A DNA stretch of 64,000 bases from an uncultured Psychroserpens sp. (GCA_947488655.1 CANKZZ010000002.1:124001-188000); one strand, 5' to 3'; shown: positions 16,127 to 25,272, numbered from the stretch's first letter. Notes: generated by a model from the sequence alone, not told the origin. Translations and numbers: made by a program.

Positions 16127-16759
16127 ATGACCTTAAATAAACCACTTCAAAAACTAAGTATTTTACTCATTATGATTATGGTTATTACTTTATGCCATGC
16201 GCAAAAGGCTACAAATCAAATTAAAGCTCAAATTGCTTTAGGCGTTAATAGTCCTTCACAATCTGGTTTTGTTGAAGGTTTTCAAGGCAAGTCAATAAAT
16301 TTTCCGACGGTAAATTTAGGATTTCAATATATGTTTAAACGTCAATTTGGAGGTAAATTAGATTTTGGGTTTAATCGTTTTTCAAATGATGATAACTCAA
16401 TGGAATTTAAAACTAACTACACGAGAATTAATGCACAGTTGGTTTATGATCCTACAGAGTCTATTACATTTTTACCACCAAGAATTGGTTTAGTAACACA
16501 TGCTGGACCAGGTTATACATTTGTAAAACCCTTAGGTAATTATGGAGCTAATAATAACTCGTTTTTAAATATAATGGGAGGCTTAGAAATACATTATGCC
16601 ATGAGTCAATATATGTCTTTTTATACAGATGTGTCTTATATAGCAGGCTTGGGTGGAGATTTTGACCCAATTACAGACGGTTTTGGTTCATTTAACGGTA
16701 ACTTAATGACTATAACTTTTGGAATAACGTTTTCTTTAAGTGGTTGCCAATACTGTTAA
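16127..16759 (+). CDS. Outer-membrane beta-barrel-like protein
   Basis: The chosen start is ATG 16127, because it gives a clean signal peptide (LSILLIMIMVITLCHAQ); an in-frame GTG at 16085 would add an unusual polar extension. The mature ~185 residues show alternating strands (VNLGFQYMFKRQFGGKLDFGF, NYTRINAQLVYD, RIGLVTHAGPGYTF, NFLN-type loops, MTITFGITFSL), consistent with a small porin-like barrel. A late QYC end after the final strand is odd for a BAM substrate. ruvC starts 3 nt downstream. No family is recognised with confidence. Confidence 0.6.
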   Translation: MTLNKPLQKLSILLIMIMVITLCHAQKATNQIKAQIALGVNSPSQSGFVEGFQGKSINFPTVNLGFQYMFKRQFGGKLDFGFNRFSNDDNSMEFKTNYTRINAQLVYDPTESITFLPPRIGLVTHAGPGYTFVKPLGNYGANNNSFLNIMGGLEIHYAMSQYMSFYTDVSYIAGLGGDFDPITDGFGSFNGNLMTITFGITFSLSGCQYC

Positions 16760-16762
16760 TTG

Positions 16763-17317
16763 ATGAGCAACGAAAAAATAATACTAGGCATTGATCCAGG
16801 AACAACCATAATGGGATTTGGTCTCATAAAGGTTACGGGTAAAAAGATGAATTTCTTACAGCTCAATGAGTTAGACTTAAAGAAATATAGCGATCACTAT
16901 CTAAAACTAAAACTCATTTTTGAGCGCACTATAGAACTCATAGATACGCATCATCCAGATGAGATAGCTATTGAAGCTCCATTTTTTGGCAAAAATGTAC
17001 AAAGTATGCTCAAATTAGGTCGTGCACAAGGTGTGGCAATGGCAGCTGGTTTATCTAGAGAAATACCAATTACTGAGTATGCTCCAAAAAAAATTAAAAT
17101 GGCTATTACAGGTAGTGGTAGTGCAAGTAAGGAGCAGGTGGCTAAAATGCTGCAAAGTATTTTAGGCTTAAAAAGTTTGCCAAAAAATTTAGATTCTATG
17201 GATGGGTTGGCTGCTGCAGTTTGCCACTTTTATAATCAAGGTCGTGTTGAGATTGGTAAAAATTATACGGGTTGGAGCGCTTTTGTTAAGCAAAATGAGG
17301 ATAGAGTTAAAAAATAA
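16763..17317 (+). CDS. ruvC: Crossover junction endodeoxyribonuclease RuvC
   Basis: RuvC resolves Holliday junctions with RuvAB during recombination and repair. The four catalytic carboxylates are visible: D11 (LGIDPGT), E71 (AIEAPFFGKN), D144 and D147 (LDSMDGLAAAVCH). The 184-residue length is typical. The start at ATG 16763 is preferred to the preceding in-frame TTG. ruvA and ruvB are not in the window, which is common in Bacteroidota. The following LRR lipoprotein gene begins 12 nt downstream, so the three genes 16127-19051 and hemW may be co-transcribed. Confidence 0.96.
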   Translation: MSNEKIILGIDPGTTIMGFGLIKVTGKKMNFLQLNELDLKKYSDHYLKLKLIFERTIELIDTHHPDEIAIEAPFFGKNVQSMLKLGRAQGVAMAAGLSREIPITEYAPKKIKMAITGSGSASKEQVAKMLQSILGLKSLPKNLDSMDGLAAAVCHFYNQGRVEIGKNYTGWSAFVKQNEDRVKK

Positions 17318-17329
17318 AATTAAGTCATA

Positions 17330-19051
17330 ATGAGATTTATTTCCATTTTATGTTTACTCTTTATAATATCGTGCACCACTTATATTAGTGATGAAGAATT
17401 AAAGCAACGCTTTGATAAGGCTTATACAGATAAAAATTGGGAAAGTTCTAAATCGCTCATAGACGAAATAATCGTTAGAGATTCTACACAAAGTGAAAAT
17501 TATTTAACGAGAGCTTTAATTTTGTCTCATTTAAAAAATCGAGATAACACTCAAATCATTGAAGACCTAAACGTCTATTTAGAAGCTTTTCCTAATGATG
17601 ATGTGATAAAGGTCTTTAGATTTCAAACCTATTATCTAGATAACCAATTAAATAAGGCTTTAGAAGGTGTCGATGCACTTATAGAAATAAAAGGAAAAAG
17701 TGCTTACCTACTGGCTTGGAAAGGTAATATTGCATTTGCCTCAAAAAAATTTAAAATTGCAGAGCGAGCTTATAAAGAACGTTTAGCTCTTAATGGGAGC
17801 CTTGAAGATTTAAAAAGCACTTACTACTATTGGGTATTCTCAAAACATTTTGGAGGCAATACTGAAAGTGCACTTTGGGAAATTGCAGCTTTAGGTGACA
17901 GAGGTTTCAAACCCAATTATAAATTACTAAAACAGATAGAAAATAATGAGCTAGTTTTTGAAGATTTAGCAAATTTTGACGTGCCAAATTCTAATTTAGA
18001 TGAGGTGTATAATGCAATTACTAGTCAATGTTCAGAATTCGAAATTTTTGAAGGAAATGGCTATCGTAAATCTGCAGTATTAAATCAATTTTTCTATTTA
18101 GAAAAAACAACAGATTTAAAATCTTTACTTACAATTAAGGAAGATGTTTATTCTTTAAACCTAAGTTATTCTGGTATAAATGAACTTCCTTTAGACTTGT
18201 TTGAGTTTAAAAACTTACAATATTTAAATCTCTCAGGTAATAGATTTAAGGATAATGACAAACTCTTTAATGACTTAGCAAAGTTTCCAGACCTGGCTAT
18301 TTTAGAGTTAGACAGATGTTATCTAAGATCGCTACCAGATGGGATAAAAAATCTAAAAAATTTATTGGTACTTAGTATGCAGTTTAATGATTTTAGAACC
18401 TTAAATGAAAACATTGGTGCGCTAACCAATTTAAAATATTTAGATATAGGTAGTAATGGTAAGTTAAGAGACTTGCCTCAATCTATAGGTCAATTAAGAT
18501 GTCTCCAACTACTTAATGTGTCACCAAATGGTTTAAATAGACTACGAGATGAACTAGCAAATTGTACTCAATTAGTTAGTATTGTAGGTAATGCAGGTAC
18601 TATAAAAACTTTACCAAGAGACATAGATAGATTAATAAATCTTAAACATATTAATTTAGTTGCAAATAAAATCACAGAGTTACCAGCATCTATTGGAGAG
18701 TTGTCTAGTTTAGAACATTTATCTTTAGGTAGTAATGATATACGTAAGCTGCCAAAATCATTTTCTAATTTTAATAAATTAAATTTTTGTGGTCTCTCTT
18801 ATAATAGATTAAATAGTTTTCCAAAAGAGATTGTTAATATAGATAGCTTAGTAACTATTTGGATTCATAATAATAGCTTCAAACAGATTCCTCTAGAAAT
18901 AGCTAAAATTAAAAACCTACAGCGTATTTTGGTAGATCACGAGATGATAACAGATCAAAATATAGATTCTTTAAAACAAATTAACCCTAGTTTGTATATT
19001 ATAAGAGAAGATACAAGGCAATATGCTAAAGGTCCCAAACGAAAAAAATAA
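17330..19051 (+). CDS. Leucine-rich-repeat lipoprotein with N-terminal TPR-like region
   Basis: A lipoprotein signal ends at LFIISC (Cys ~16). Residues ~20-240 are helical with TPR-like character (AERAYKERLALNGS). Residues ~265-560 contain about a dozen ~23-residue LRRs of the LPxxIxxLxxLxxLxL type, e.g. LPDGIKNLKNLLVLSMQFN, LPQSIGQLRCLQLLNVSPN and LPASIGELSSLEHLSLGSN. Such proteins bind partners through the concave LRR face; this one should be anchored to the outer membrane. A basic tail (KGPKRKK) closes the protein. Its stop overlaps the hemW start. Ligand is unknown. Confidence 0.85.
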   Translation: MRFISILCLLFIISCTTYISDEELKQRFDKAYTDKNWESSKSLIDEIIVRDSTQSENYLTRALILSHLKNRDNTQIIEDLNVYLEAFPNDDVIKVFRFQTYYLDNQLNKALEGVDALIEIKGKSAYLLAWKGNIAFASKKFKIAERAYKERLALNGSLEDLKSTYYYWVFSKHFGGNTESALWEIAALGDRGFKPNYKLLKQIENNELVFEDLANFDVPNSNLDEVYNAITSQCSEFEIFEGNGYRKSAVLNQFFYLEKTTDLKSLLTIKEDVYSLNLSYSGINELPLDLFEFKNLQYLNLSGNRFKDNDKLFNDLAKFPDLAILELDRCYLRSLPDGIKNLKNLLVLSMQFNDFRTLNENIGALTNLKYLDIGSNGKLRDLPQSIGQLRCLQLLNVSPNGLNRLRDELANCTQLVSIVGNAGTIKTLPRDIDRLINLKHINLVANKITELPASIGELSSLEHLSLGSNDIRKLPKSFSNFNKLNFCGLSYNRLNSFPKEIVNIDSLVTIWIHNNSFKQIPLEIAKIKNLQRILVDHEMITDQNIDSLKQINPSLYIIREDTRQYAKGPKRKK

Positions 19052-20208
19052 TGAGCGGTATTTACATTCACATCCCATTTTGCAAGCAAGCTTGTTATTA
19101 CTGTGATTTTCACTTTTCTACATCTCTAAAAAAAAGAGATGAGCTTGTAAATGCATTGGCTAAAGAATTAGAAATGCGTAAAGCTGAGTTTCAAAATACT
19201 ACGGTTGAGACTATCTATTTTGGAGGAGGTACACCTTCACTTTTAACTATTGATGAACTCGATTTTCTTATTAAGCAAGTATATGCAAATTATAAAGTTT
19301 CCGAAGCACCAGAAATTACAATCGAAGCCAATCCTGATGATTTAATAAAAGCAGAGCAAACTGTTAAAATTAATACAGCTACTATTTTTGAGGCCTATAA
19401 AAATATTGGTATTAATAGACTTTCTATTGGTGTACAATCGTTTTTTGAGAAAGATTTAAAACTCATGAATCGTGCTCATGACGCTCAAGAAGCAAAAAAG
19501 TGTTTGCTAGAAGCGACTAAGCATTTTAGTAATATTTCTATTGATTTAATTTACGGTATACCAGGTTTGAGTAATAAACAATGGCTACAAAATATTGAGC
19601 AGGCTTTGAGTTTTGGCATTAAGCATATATCTAGTTACGCACTTACCGTAGAACCCAAAACAGCGTTAGAAACTTTTATTAAAAAAGGTATTATTGACAA
19701 GGTAGATGATGATTTGGCGCACGAGCAATTTCATATTTTAGTAGATACTTTAGAGGCGCATAATTTTGTGCATTATGAGTTATCAAATTTTGGTAAACAT
19801 GGCTTTTTTAGTAGAAATAATTCTGCTTATTGGCAAGGTAAACCCTATATAGGTATTGGTCCATCTGCGCATTCTTTCTGCGGAAATGAGCGTAGTTGGA
19901 ATATTCGTAATAATTCAAAATATATAAAATCTATTGAAGCTGGCACATTTCCGAAGGAAACAGAAACACTAACTACAACAGATAAATACAACGAATATGT
20001 GATGACGGGTTTAAGAACCATTTGGGGAGTTTCTTTACAAAAAGTTGAGGCTAATTTTGGATTGCATTATAAAAATTACCTTTTACAACAAGCCCAAACT
20101 TTTATAAATCAACAATTATTGTATATTGAAGATGAAAAGCTTTTGGTCTCCAAAGAAGGAAAGTTTTTGAGTGATGGTATAGCTTCAAATTTGTTTATGA
20201 TGAACTAA
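19051..20208 (+). CDS. hemW: HemW-like radical SAM protein (coproporphyrinogen III oxidase-like)
   Basis: The radical SAM cluster motif C11-x3-C15-x2-C18 (PFCKQACYYCDFH) is present, followed by YFGGGTPSLL, EANPDD, INRLSIGVQSF, SIDLIYGIPG and YELSNFG, all conserved in HemW. HemW is a heme chaperone once annotated as oxygen-independent coproporphyrinogen oxidase; true HemN has extra N-terminal and C-terminal motifs not seen here. The 385-residue length fits HemW. It overlaps the LRR gene by one base (TAATG). The cytoplasmic location and family call are firm. Confidence 0.92.
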   Translation: MSGIYIHIPFCKQACYYCDFHFSTSLKKRDELVNALAKELEMRKAEFQNTTVETIYFGGGTPSLLTIDELDFLIKQVYANYKVSEAPEITIEANPDDLIKAEQTVKINTATIFEAYKNIGINRLSIGVQSFFEKDLKLMNRAHDAQEAKKCLLEATKHFSNISIDLIYGIPGLSNKQWLQNIEQALSFGIKHISSYALTVEPKTALETFIKKGIIDKVDDDLAHEQFHILVDTLEAHNFVHYELSNFGKHGFFSRNNSAYWQGKPYIGIGPSAHSFCGNERSWNIRNNSKYIKSIEAGTFPKETETLTTTDKYNEYVMTGLRTIWGVSLQKVEANFGLHYKNYLLQQAQTFINQQLLYIEDEKLLVSKEGKFLSDGIASNLFMMN

Positions 20209-20310
20209 AGCTTAGTTTCCATTTTATAAGAAAATTGAATCCAAAAGTCCTAATTTTACAAACAGAAGTCATTTTTTACTTAAAAATGCAACTAAAAACG
20301 TATTCTTTAT

Positions 20311-21060
20311 ATGCTAACAACTATACAATACAACTCTAGAAAACTCCAAATAGATTTATCAAACCCATTAGATATTTCTATCCCAATGCGTGCGTCTAAA
20401 ACTAACGTTAACGCTTGGTACATTGATGAACCAACAATTGAGGCTGTTAAATTTGACGAAAACATTATGACGGTTGCTCAAGGCGCAGCAGTAAACTTTA
20501 ATAACATAAAATTTAATCCACATGCACACGGTACGCATACAGAGTGTGTTGGGCATATCACAGAAGAGTTTCACTCAATTAATCAAAATCTAAAACAGTT
20601 TTTCTTTTTAGCCGAAGTTGTTACAGTGGCACCAGAGTATGTAAATGAAGATACCGTTATTTCTAAAAAGCAATTACAATTTGCTTTAGGTAACAAAAAG
20701 CGTGATGCAATTGTTATTAGAACTATACCCAATGTAGATGAGAAACTGTCTCAACAATACTCAAACACTAATTGGACGTATCTAAGCGAAGAGGCAGTTA
20801 AGTTTTTAGTAAAAAAAGGTATTAAACATTTGCTTATAGATTTGCCAAGTATAGATAGAGAAGATGATGGAGGTGTTTTAAAAGGACACAAAGCCTTTTG
20901 GAATTTTGGCGGTAAATTACGTAAAGATGCAACTATTACAGAGCTCATCTACGTCCCAAATAATGTAGAGGATGGTACCTATTTTTTAAACCTTCAAATT
21001 GCACCTTTTGAGAATGATGCAACGCCAAGTAAACCAATTTTATACAAAGTAATACAGTAA
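20311..21060 (+). CDS. Cyclase family protein (kynurenine formamidase-like metal hydrolase)
   Basis: The 249-residue protein has the cyclase-family metal motif H73-G-T-H76-T-E78-x3-H82, where the usual Asp is replaced by Glu. The start region (LQIDLSNPLDISIPM) matches DLSHPI-type openings of this fold. Members include KynB kynurenine formamidase and polyketide cyclases; without kyn neighbours the substrate is open. The gene is flanked by gaps of 102 and 75 nt, so it is probably a single unit. It is longer than KynB (about 205-215 residues). The family call is good; the reaction is unassigned. Confidence 0.82.
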   Translation: MLTTIQYNSRKLQIDLSNPLDISIPMRASKTNVNAWYIDEPTIEAVKFDENIMTVAQGAAVNFNNIKFNPHAHGTHTECVGHITEEFHSINQNLKQFFFLAEVVTVAPEYVNEDTVISKKQLQFALGNKKRDAIVIRTIPNVDEKLSQQYSNTNWTYLSEEAVKFLVKKGIKHLLIDLPSIDREDDGGVLKGHKAFWNFGGKLRKDATITELIYVPNNVEDGTYFLNLQIAPFENDATPSKPILYKVIQ

Positions 21061-21135
21061 TTACACGATTTAAATTATGGCTTAAAATTTGAATACAAGC
21101 TTCTATACATCAAAAATTATATAGAAAAACTAACT

Positions 21136-21744
21136 ATGGACACATTTTTTATTATCATTTTAAGCATATTAGTAACTCTAGGTATTGTTACCATTGTAAA
21201 GCAATTAAGATTAAAAAAACAAACTAATTCTCAATCTGTAATTTTATTAGATAAAATAAAAAGAGTTTGCAAATTTATTACAGTAGAAGGTGATTTTGCA
21301 GAAATCTACCATTACGAAGATGTAAAAGAGCGATTTTTAAAACTCGTTACAAGTAGAAAAAAAGCTTTGGTGGTAATTAACGCTAAAGCTCATGTAGGTT
21401 TTGATTTGTCTAAAATACAAATGGACTCTAACGTAAAAACAAAAACAGTTACACTTTTTCATTTTCCGCAGCCCGAAGTGTTAAGTATAGAGACAGATTT
21501 AAACTACTATGATAAATCAGATGGGATGTTTAATAAGTTTGAAGCTTCAGATTTAACAGGTCTACATAACGAAGCCAAGCTTCATATCATGAATAAAGTG
21601 CCAGAGAGTGGTTTGTATGACATTGCCAAAAAGGAAGCTTTAGATTCGGTTTTGCTTATAGAAAGTATTGTTGAAACTATTGGTTGGAAGTTAGATTATA
21701 CTGCTCTAAAAATTGAAGACAAAACCTCTAAAAAATTAACCTAA
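21136..21744 (+). CDS. DUF4230 domain protein
   Basis: The 202-residue protein has one N-terminal membrane helix (FIIIILSILVTLGIVTIV). Its extracytoplasmic domain contains CKFITVEGDFAEIYHYEDVKE and KKALVVINAKAHVGFDLSKI, the DUF4230 pattern found in many Bacteroidota and Firmicutes. The domain has no known activity. Three further small genes (MmcQ/YjbR, PhnA-like, DUF1272) follow on the same strand with short gaps and may form a loosely coupled cluster. A CTTCGGAA octamer lies in the gap after it. Confidence 0.8.
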   Translation: MDTFFIIILSILVTLGIVTIVKQLRLKKQTNSQSVILLDKIKRVCKFITVEGDFAEIYHYEDVKERFLKLVTSRKKALVVINAKAHVGFDLSKIQMDSNVKTKTVTLFHFPQPEVLSIETDLNYYDKSDGMFNKFEASDLTGLHNEAKLHIMNKVPESGLYDIAKKEALDSVLLIESIVETIGWKLDYTALKIEDKTSKKLT

Positions 21745-21771
21745 AATAATAGCTTCGGAAATATTATAAGC

Positions 21772-22131
21772 ATGAATATTGAGCAACTTAGAGACTATTG
21801 TCTAAATAAAAAAGGGGTAACCGAAGATTTTCCGTTTGACCAAGACACACTTGTCTTTAAAGTTTTGGGTAAAATGTTTGCGCTTTTTTCGTTGACAAAA
21901 TGGGAAAGAGGAGAAGGATCTGTTAATCTAAAATGTGATCCAGATTACGCGTTACAACTTAGAGAAACCCACGAAAGTATAGAAGCAGGTTGGCATATGA
22001 GTAAAAAACACTGGAACACGCTTTATATTCATAAAGGCGAATTGCAGCCAAAACTAATTTGTGAGTTAATAGATCATTCATACGATATGGTCATTAAAGG
22101 AATGTCTAAAAAAATGAGAGATTCATTATGA
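21772..22131 (+). CDS. MmcQ/YjbR family DNA-binding-like protein
   Basis: The 119-residue protein opens with MNIEQLRDYCLNKKGVTEDFPFD and contains KVLGKMFALFSL and HMSKKHWNTLYI, which are the hallmark segments of the MmcQ/YjbR (CyaY-like fold) family. Structures show a double-wing fold with possible DNA binding, but function is not established. It is cytoplasmic and of usual size. It starts 27 nt after the DUF4230 gene. Confidence 0.88.
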   Translation: MNIEQLRDYCLNKKGVTEDFPFDQDTLVFKVLGKMFALFSLTKWERGEGSVNLKCDPDYALQLRETHESIEAGWHMSKKHWNTLYIHKGELQPKLICELIDHSYDMVIKGMSKKMRDSL

Positions 22132-22179
22132 GATTAGCAGTCTATTTTAATTTCATTATCATTGCAAAAAACATCCTCT

Positions 22180-22758
22180 ATGAGCGTACTACAAACACTA
22201 CAAGAAAGAAGTAACAATACTTGCGAGCTTTGCTCATCTCCTCAAGATTTAAAACAGTATACAATACCACCATCGCTTAACGAAAACGTGGCTAACGATA
22301 TATTGGTATGTAGCACATGTTTAGAGCAAATTGAAGAGAAAGTAGATATGGATGTAAACCATTGGAGATGCTTAAATGATAGTATGTGGAACGAACATGT
22401 ACCTGTGCAAATCATGTCTTGGAGAATGTTACAAAGACTTCGTAATCATGGTTGGCCACAAGATTTATTAGATATGATGTATCTAGATGATGAGGCATTA
22501 GCACTGGCAAGAGCAACTGGTGAGCACGAAGACGAGGCTAATAAAATTATTCATAGAGACGTAAATGGTGTAATTTTAGAGTCTGGAGATAATGTGGTTT
22601 TAATTAAGGATCTCAAAATTAAAGGATCTAGTCAAATTGCAAAACAAGGAACTGCTGTTAGAAACATACGCTTAGACCACGAAAATGATAAGTATATAGA
22701 AGGTAAAGTAGGACCAACACTAACAGTTATAATTACAGACTACGTAAAAAAGATATAA
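22180..22758 (+). CDS. PhnA/YjdM-like zinc-ribbon protein
   Basis: The start is placed at ATG 22180 (MSVLQTLQERSNNTCELC) rather than an in-frame TTG 18 nt upstream. Residues ~15-55 form a four-Cys zinc ribbon (CELC, then CSTCLEQ). The C-terminal ~60 residues (RDVNGVILESGDNVVLIKDLKIKGSSQIAKQGT) are the PhnA domain, ending with EGKVGPTLTVIITDYVKK. Despite the name, E. coli YjdM is not needed for phosphonate use and its function is unclear. The ~70-residue insertion between ribbon and PhnA domain (WRMLQRLRNHGWPQDLLDMMY) gives 192 residues, longer than the ~110-residue E. coli form. Confidence 0.85.
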   Translation: MSVLQTLQERSNNTCELCSSPQDLKQYTIPPSLNENVANDILVCSTCLEQIEEKVDMDVNHWRCLNDSMWNEHVPVQIMSWRMLQRLRNHGWPQDLLDMMYLDDEALALARATGEHEDEANKIIHRDVNGVILESGDNVVLIKDLKIKGSSQIAKQGTAVRNIRLDHENDKYIEGKVGPTLTVIITDYVKKI

Positions 22759-22763
22759 AACTC

Positions 22764-23024
22764 ATGTTAGAGATTAGACCAACATGTGAAAACTGCAATA
22801 AAAATTTACCGTACAATTCTAAAGAAGCAATGATTTGCACCTTTGAGTGTACCTTTTGTATAGACTGTGTCGCACTATTAAAAGAGGTTTGCTCTAATTG
22901 TGGAGGAAACTTTGTAGAACGACCAATACGACCTTATCATCTTCTAAGTAAATACCCAGTTTCTAAATCAATAGTTTTTAAGCCTGTAGATTTAGAAAAA
23001 CACTTCAAAAACATAAATAAATGA
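22764..23024 (+). CDS. DUF1272 small zinc-binding protein
   Basis: The 86-residue protein starts MLEIRPTCENCNKNLP and continues with ICTFECTFCIDCV and VCSNCGGNFVERPIRP. This is the eight-cysteine double-ribbon pattern of DUF1272. Members bind zinc and have no known activity. The gene follows the PhnA-like gene by 5 nt, so the two zinc-ribbon proteins are co-transcribed. Confidence 0.88.
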   Translation: MLEIRPTCENCNKNLPYNSKEAMICTFECTFCIDCVALLKEVCSNCGGNFVERPIRPYHLLSKYPVSKSIVFKPVDLEKHFKNINK

Positions 23025-23088
23025 TATTATAGGAGTCCAATTACCTGTAGTTTATCGAATAAAAAAGTCTGTTTGCAATACAAAACCA

Positions 23089-23106
23089 ACCAAATACACA
23101 TTTGGT
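23089..23106. promoter_or_regulatory. Inverted repeat upstream of the STAS gene
   Basis: ACCAAAT-ACAC-ATTTGGT has perfect 7-bp arms in the 222-nt gap between DUF1272 and STAS genes. It may be a regulator site or a small hairpin. No T tract follows, so it is not a terminator. Confidence 0.4.
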
Positions 23107-23246
23107 CGAATATATAGTTGCGCTCCATTTTTATTATAGATATTTACATTGTTAGTTATTACAAAACCTAATAAATAACTGGCATGAATAATGATAATGA
23201 TTAGTAGCAAATAGTGTTTTTAAATATTAACCTAAATCGTATTATT

Positions 23247-23525
23247 ATGAACCTAGAAATTACTCACACAAACAACATTTTTAACGTAACCGGATCTTTA
23301 GATAGACGCAACATTCATTTGTTTAAAAAACAGTTTAGAAACGTTTTTGATAAAGCAAGTTCAATAACTGTAAGTATTGAAAATTTAACAAGTATAGATC
23401 GTTATGGTGTAAGTGCAATAGCACAGTTGCATAATGAAGCGTTAGTTAAAAATAAGCGCTTATCAATAATAGGATTAGGGCAAGGCAGTATGTGCAATCG
23501 CGTAAAAACTGAAGAAGCAGCTTAA
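23247..23525 (+). CDS. STAS-domain protein (anti-anti-sigma-like)
   Basis: ATG 23247 gives a 92-residue single-domain protein; an upstream in-frame TTG adds an unlikely leader. The pattern NIFNVTGSLDRRNIHLFKKQF followed by ITVSIENLTSIDRYGVSAIAQLHNEAL matches STAS domains, where Ser or Thr in the LxxIDxxG region is the usual phosphorylation site. No RsbW-type kinase or PP2C phosphatase is encoded nearby, so partners must lie elsewhere. Its stop abuts the stop of the convergent lipoprotein gene (23526). Confidence 0.75.
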   Translation: MNLEITHTNNIFNVTGSLDRRNIHLFKKQFRNVFDKASSITVSIENLTSIDRYGVSAIAQLHNEALVKNKRLSIIGLGQGSMCNRVKTEEAA

Positions 23526-23987
23526 TTAACAAGACATATCTGCAACGATTTTCCATTGACCATCTATGTTTTTAAATATTATCATAAATACACCATTGGC
23601 ATTACCAATTGGTCGTGTTAAATGATATTCACCCATGACCCAATAATTACCGTTTTCAATTTTAGAAATATCATTGATGACAAATCGTAGTGTGCCACTT
23701 TCGGCTTTTGTAGGATAACCTTTTTTGTAATTAGCTAAGGTGTTTTTCCAGCCTTTTGTGAGACCATTGCTACCATAAAATTTAAGATTGTTATCTTGCC
23801 AGTAACCATCCATAAAACCTTCTAGGTCGTGGTTATTCCATGCGATTTCTTGTGCAGACATAACCTCTTTAATTGCTGTAATGGATGCTTCAATATTTTC
23901 TTCGGAAATCGTTACATGTTCAATTTGTTTTGGTTCTTCTTGACAAGATAATACGATTAACATCAAAAAAATATACGTGTATTTCAT
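23526..23987 (-). CDS. Lipoprotein with SnoaL/DUF4440-like (NTF2) fold
   Basis: The lipoprotein signal ends at LIVLSC (Cys 15). The remaining ~135 residues fit the NTF2-like pattern: a helix with AQEIAWNNHDLEGFMDGYWQD, then strands LKFYGSNG, LRFVINDISKIENGNYWVMGEYHLTRP and GVFMIIFKNIDGQWKIVADMSC. Family members are small binding or enzyme domains; no catalytic residues can be assigned. It is probably anchored in the periplasm or outer membrane. It converges on the STAS gene with no intergenic bases. Confidence 0.78.
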   Translation of the reverse strand: MKYTYIFLMLIVLSCQEEPKQIEHVTISEENIEASITAIKEVMSAQEIAWNNHDLEGFMDGYWQDNNLKFYGSNGLTKGWKNTLANYKKGYPTKAESGTLRFVINDISKIENGNYWVMGEYHLTRPIGNANGVFMIIFKNIDGQWKIVADMSC

Positions 23988-24073
23988 AAAAACTATATTT
24001 AGAGATTAAATATAGTTTAAACAGAATTAATATCTACAAGGTTTCTAAAACCCTCAATGATAAATCTACCATT

Positions 24074-25174
24074 TTAAAGTGCGTTTTTTTGATGTTTAAA
24101 AAAGGCATCAGCTTGCAATTGCATTAATTCTCGAGCTTTATTACGTTTGTAGGTATAGAGTTCGTCCTCTTCGGCGATATCATTATAAATTCTATTATTA
24201 AGTGTCTGGTCTGTTTTTAATAGTACCTTACGTTCACTCACTTTTTGCTCGACCCAAGTTTTTACTGCAGTTTCGGCATCTTCTAATTTGTAATCGTATT
24301 CACCTTTAGGAGACATTAATTTTGCAAAAATAGGTGAGGTTTCAATAGCTAAAAACAACAACAAAATAAATAACGAAGGTAAAAAAGGTAATTCGCCTAG
24401 AGCATTTACGCGAGCCATTAACCCATCAAAGCCATCAATAATGGGTTGTGTTGTTGCAACTTGAGTATCATAATTTGAATTAAGTTGAGCAATTTGATTT
24501 TCGGTTGCAGCAATTTTTGCTTTATTATCGGTTTTTAATTGTTGTAATTCTGCTAGAGCAGCATCATGCTTGTCTCTCTTTTCTTGATAAACAGGTCCTT
24601 TACCCAAAAGGTTAGTTCCTGCAGTGCCTTCCGCCTCAGCGATATAAATATCATAAAGCGCATTAACCTCTGCTTCTTTAGTAGCTATTTGTGACTGGAG
24701 ATTTAAAATTTCCGAAGACAATGCATCCACATTAGGTGTAAACTGAGCAGCTATTTGATTTTGATTGGCAAGTGTTAACTCATTTTTTTGTTCTAAAAGC
24801 ACTTGATTGATTTCCTTTTCGAAAATTTTAAGTTCTAAAGGTTTTGAAATCACAATGGCAATAATAATTGCAAGGATTAATCTTGGTGAGGCTTGTAGGA
24901 TTTCGTCAATTATATTATTTCTTTTTTTAATTGTAGATACAATAAAACGGTCTAAATTGAAGATTAATAAACCCCAAATAAAACCAAATCCAATGGCTGC
25001 ATATACATTATCAAAAACCGTGTAAAGTGCATAGCTACATGCAATAAAAGCCATTACTGCAGTAAAAAACACAGTGGCTCCAATACCTGCAAATTTGTTT
25101 TGTTCGCCAATGGCGCAATTGTCAAGGATGTCTGTATCTGCTCCAGAGCAGATGATGAAGAATTTTTTTAACAT
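24074..25174 (-). CDS. DUF4407 membrane protein with coiled coil
   Basis: The 366-residue protein begins MLKKFFIICSGADTDILDNC, typical of DUF4407. Membrane helices lie near residues 31-55 (TVFFTAVMAFIACSYALY), 62-78 and 95-110. A long coiled coil (~115-255, EKEINQVLLEQKNELTLANQ and later AEVNALYDIYIAEAEG) precedes a further helix (LPSLFILLLFLAIE, near 268-281). The C-terminal ~75 residues are charged and cytoplasmic. No function is established. It is monocistronic, downstream of but separated from the M56 gene by a terminator. Confidence 0.85.
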   Translation of the reverse strand: MLKKFFIICSGADTDILDNCAIGEQNKFAGIGATVFFTAVMAFIACSYALYTVFDNVYAAIGFGFIWGLLIFNLDRFIVSTIKKRNNIIDEILQASPRLILAIIIAIVISKPLELKIFEKEINQVLLEQKNELTLANQNQIAAQFTPNVDALSSEILNLQSQIATKEAEVNALYDIYIAEAEGTAGTNLLGKGPVYQEKRDKHDAALAELQQLKTDNKAKIAATENQIAQLNSNYDTQVATTQPIIDGFDGLMARVNALGELPFLPSLFILLLFLAIETSPIFAKLMSPKGEYDYKLEDAETAVKTWVEQKVSERKVLLKTDQTLNNRIYNDIAEEDELYTYKRNKARELMQLQADAFFKHQKNAL

Positions 25175-25239
25175 GATTAGTGTTTTTTGATTGATTGTCT
25201 ATTAGAACGCTAAACGATGTTGTTTGTTACATAATTTAA

Positions 25240-25272
25240 CATAAAACCTTTCATTTGGTGAAAATGAAAGGT
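25240..25272 (-). terminator. Terminator of the second M56 gene
   Basis: An 11-bp perfect stem (25246-25256 with 25262-25272), loop GGTGA, lies 21 nt past the minus-strand stop at 25294. A short TTTTA tract follows on the minus strand. Confidence 0.8.
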
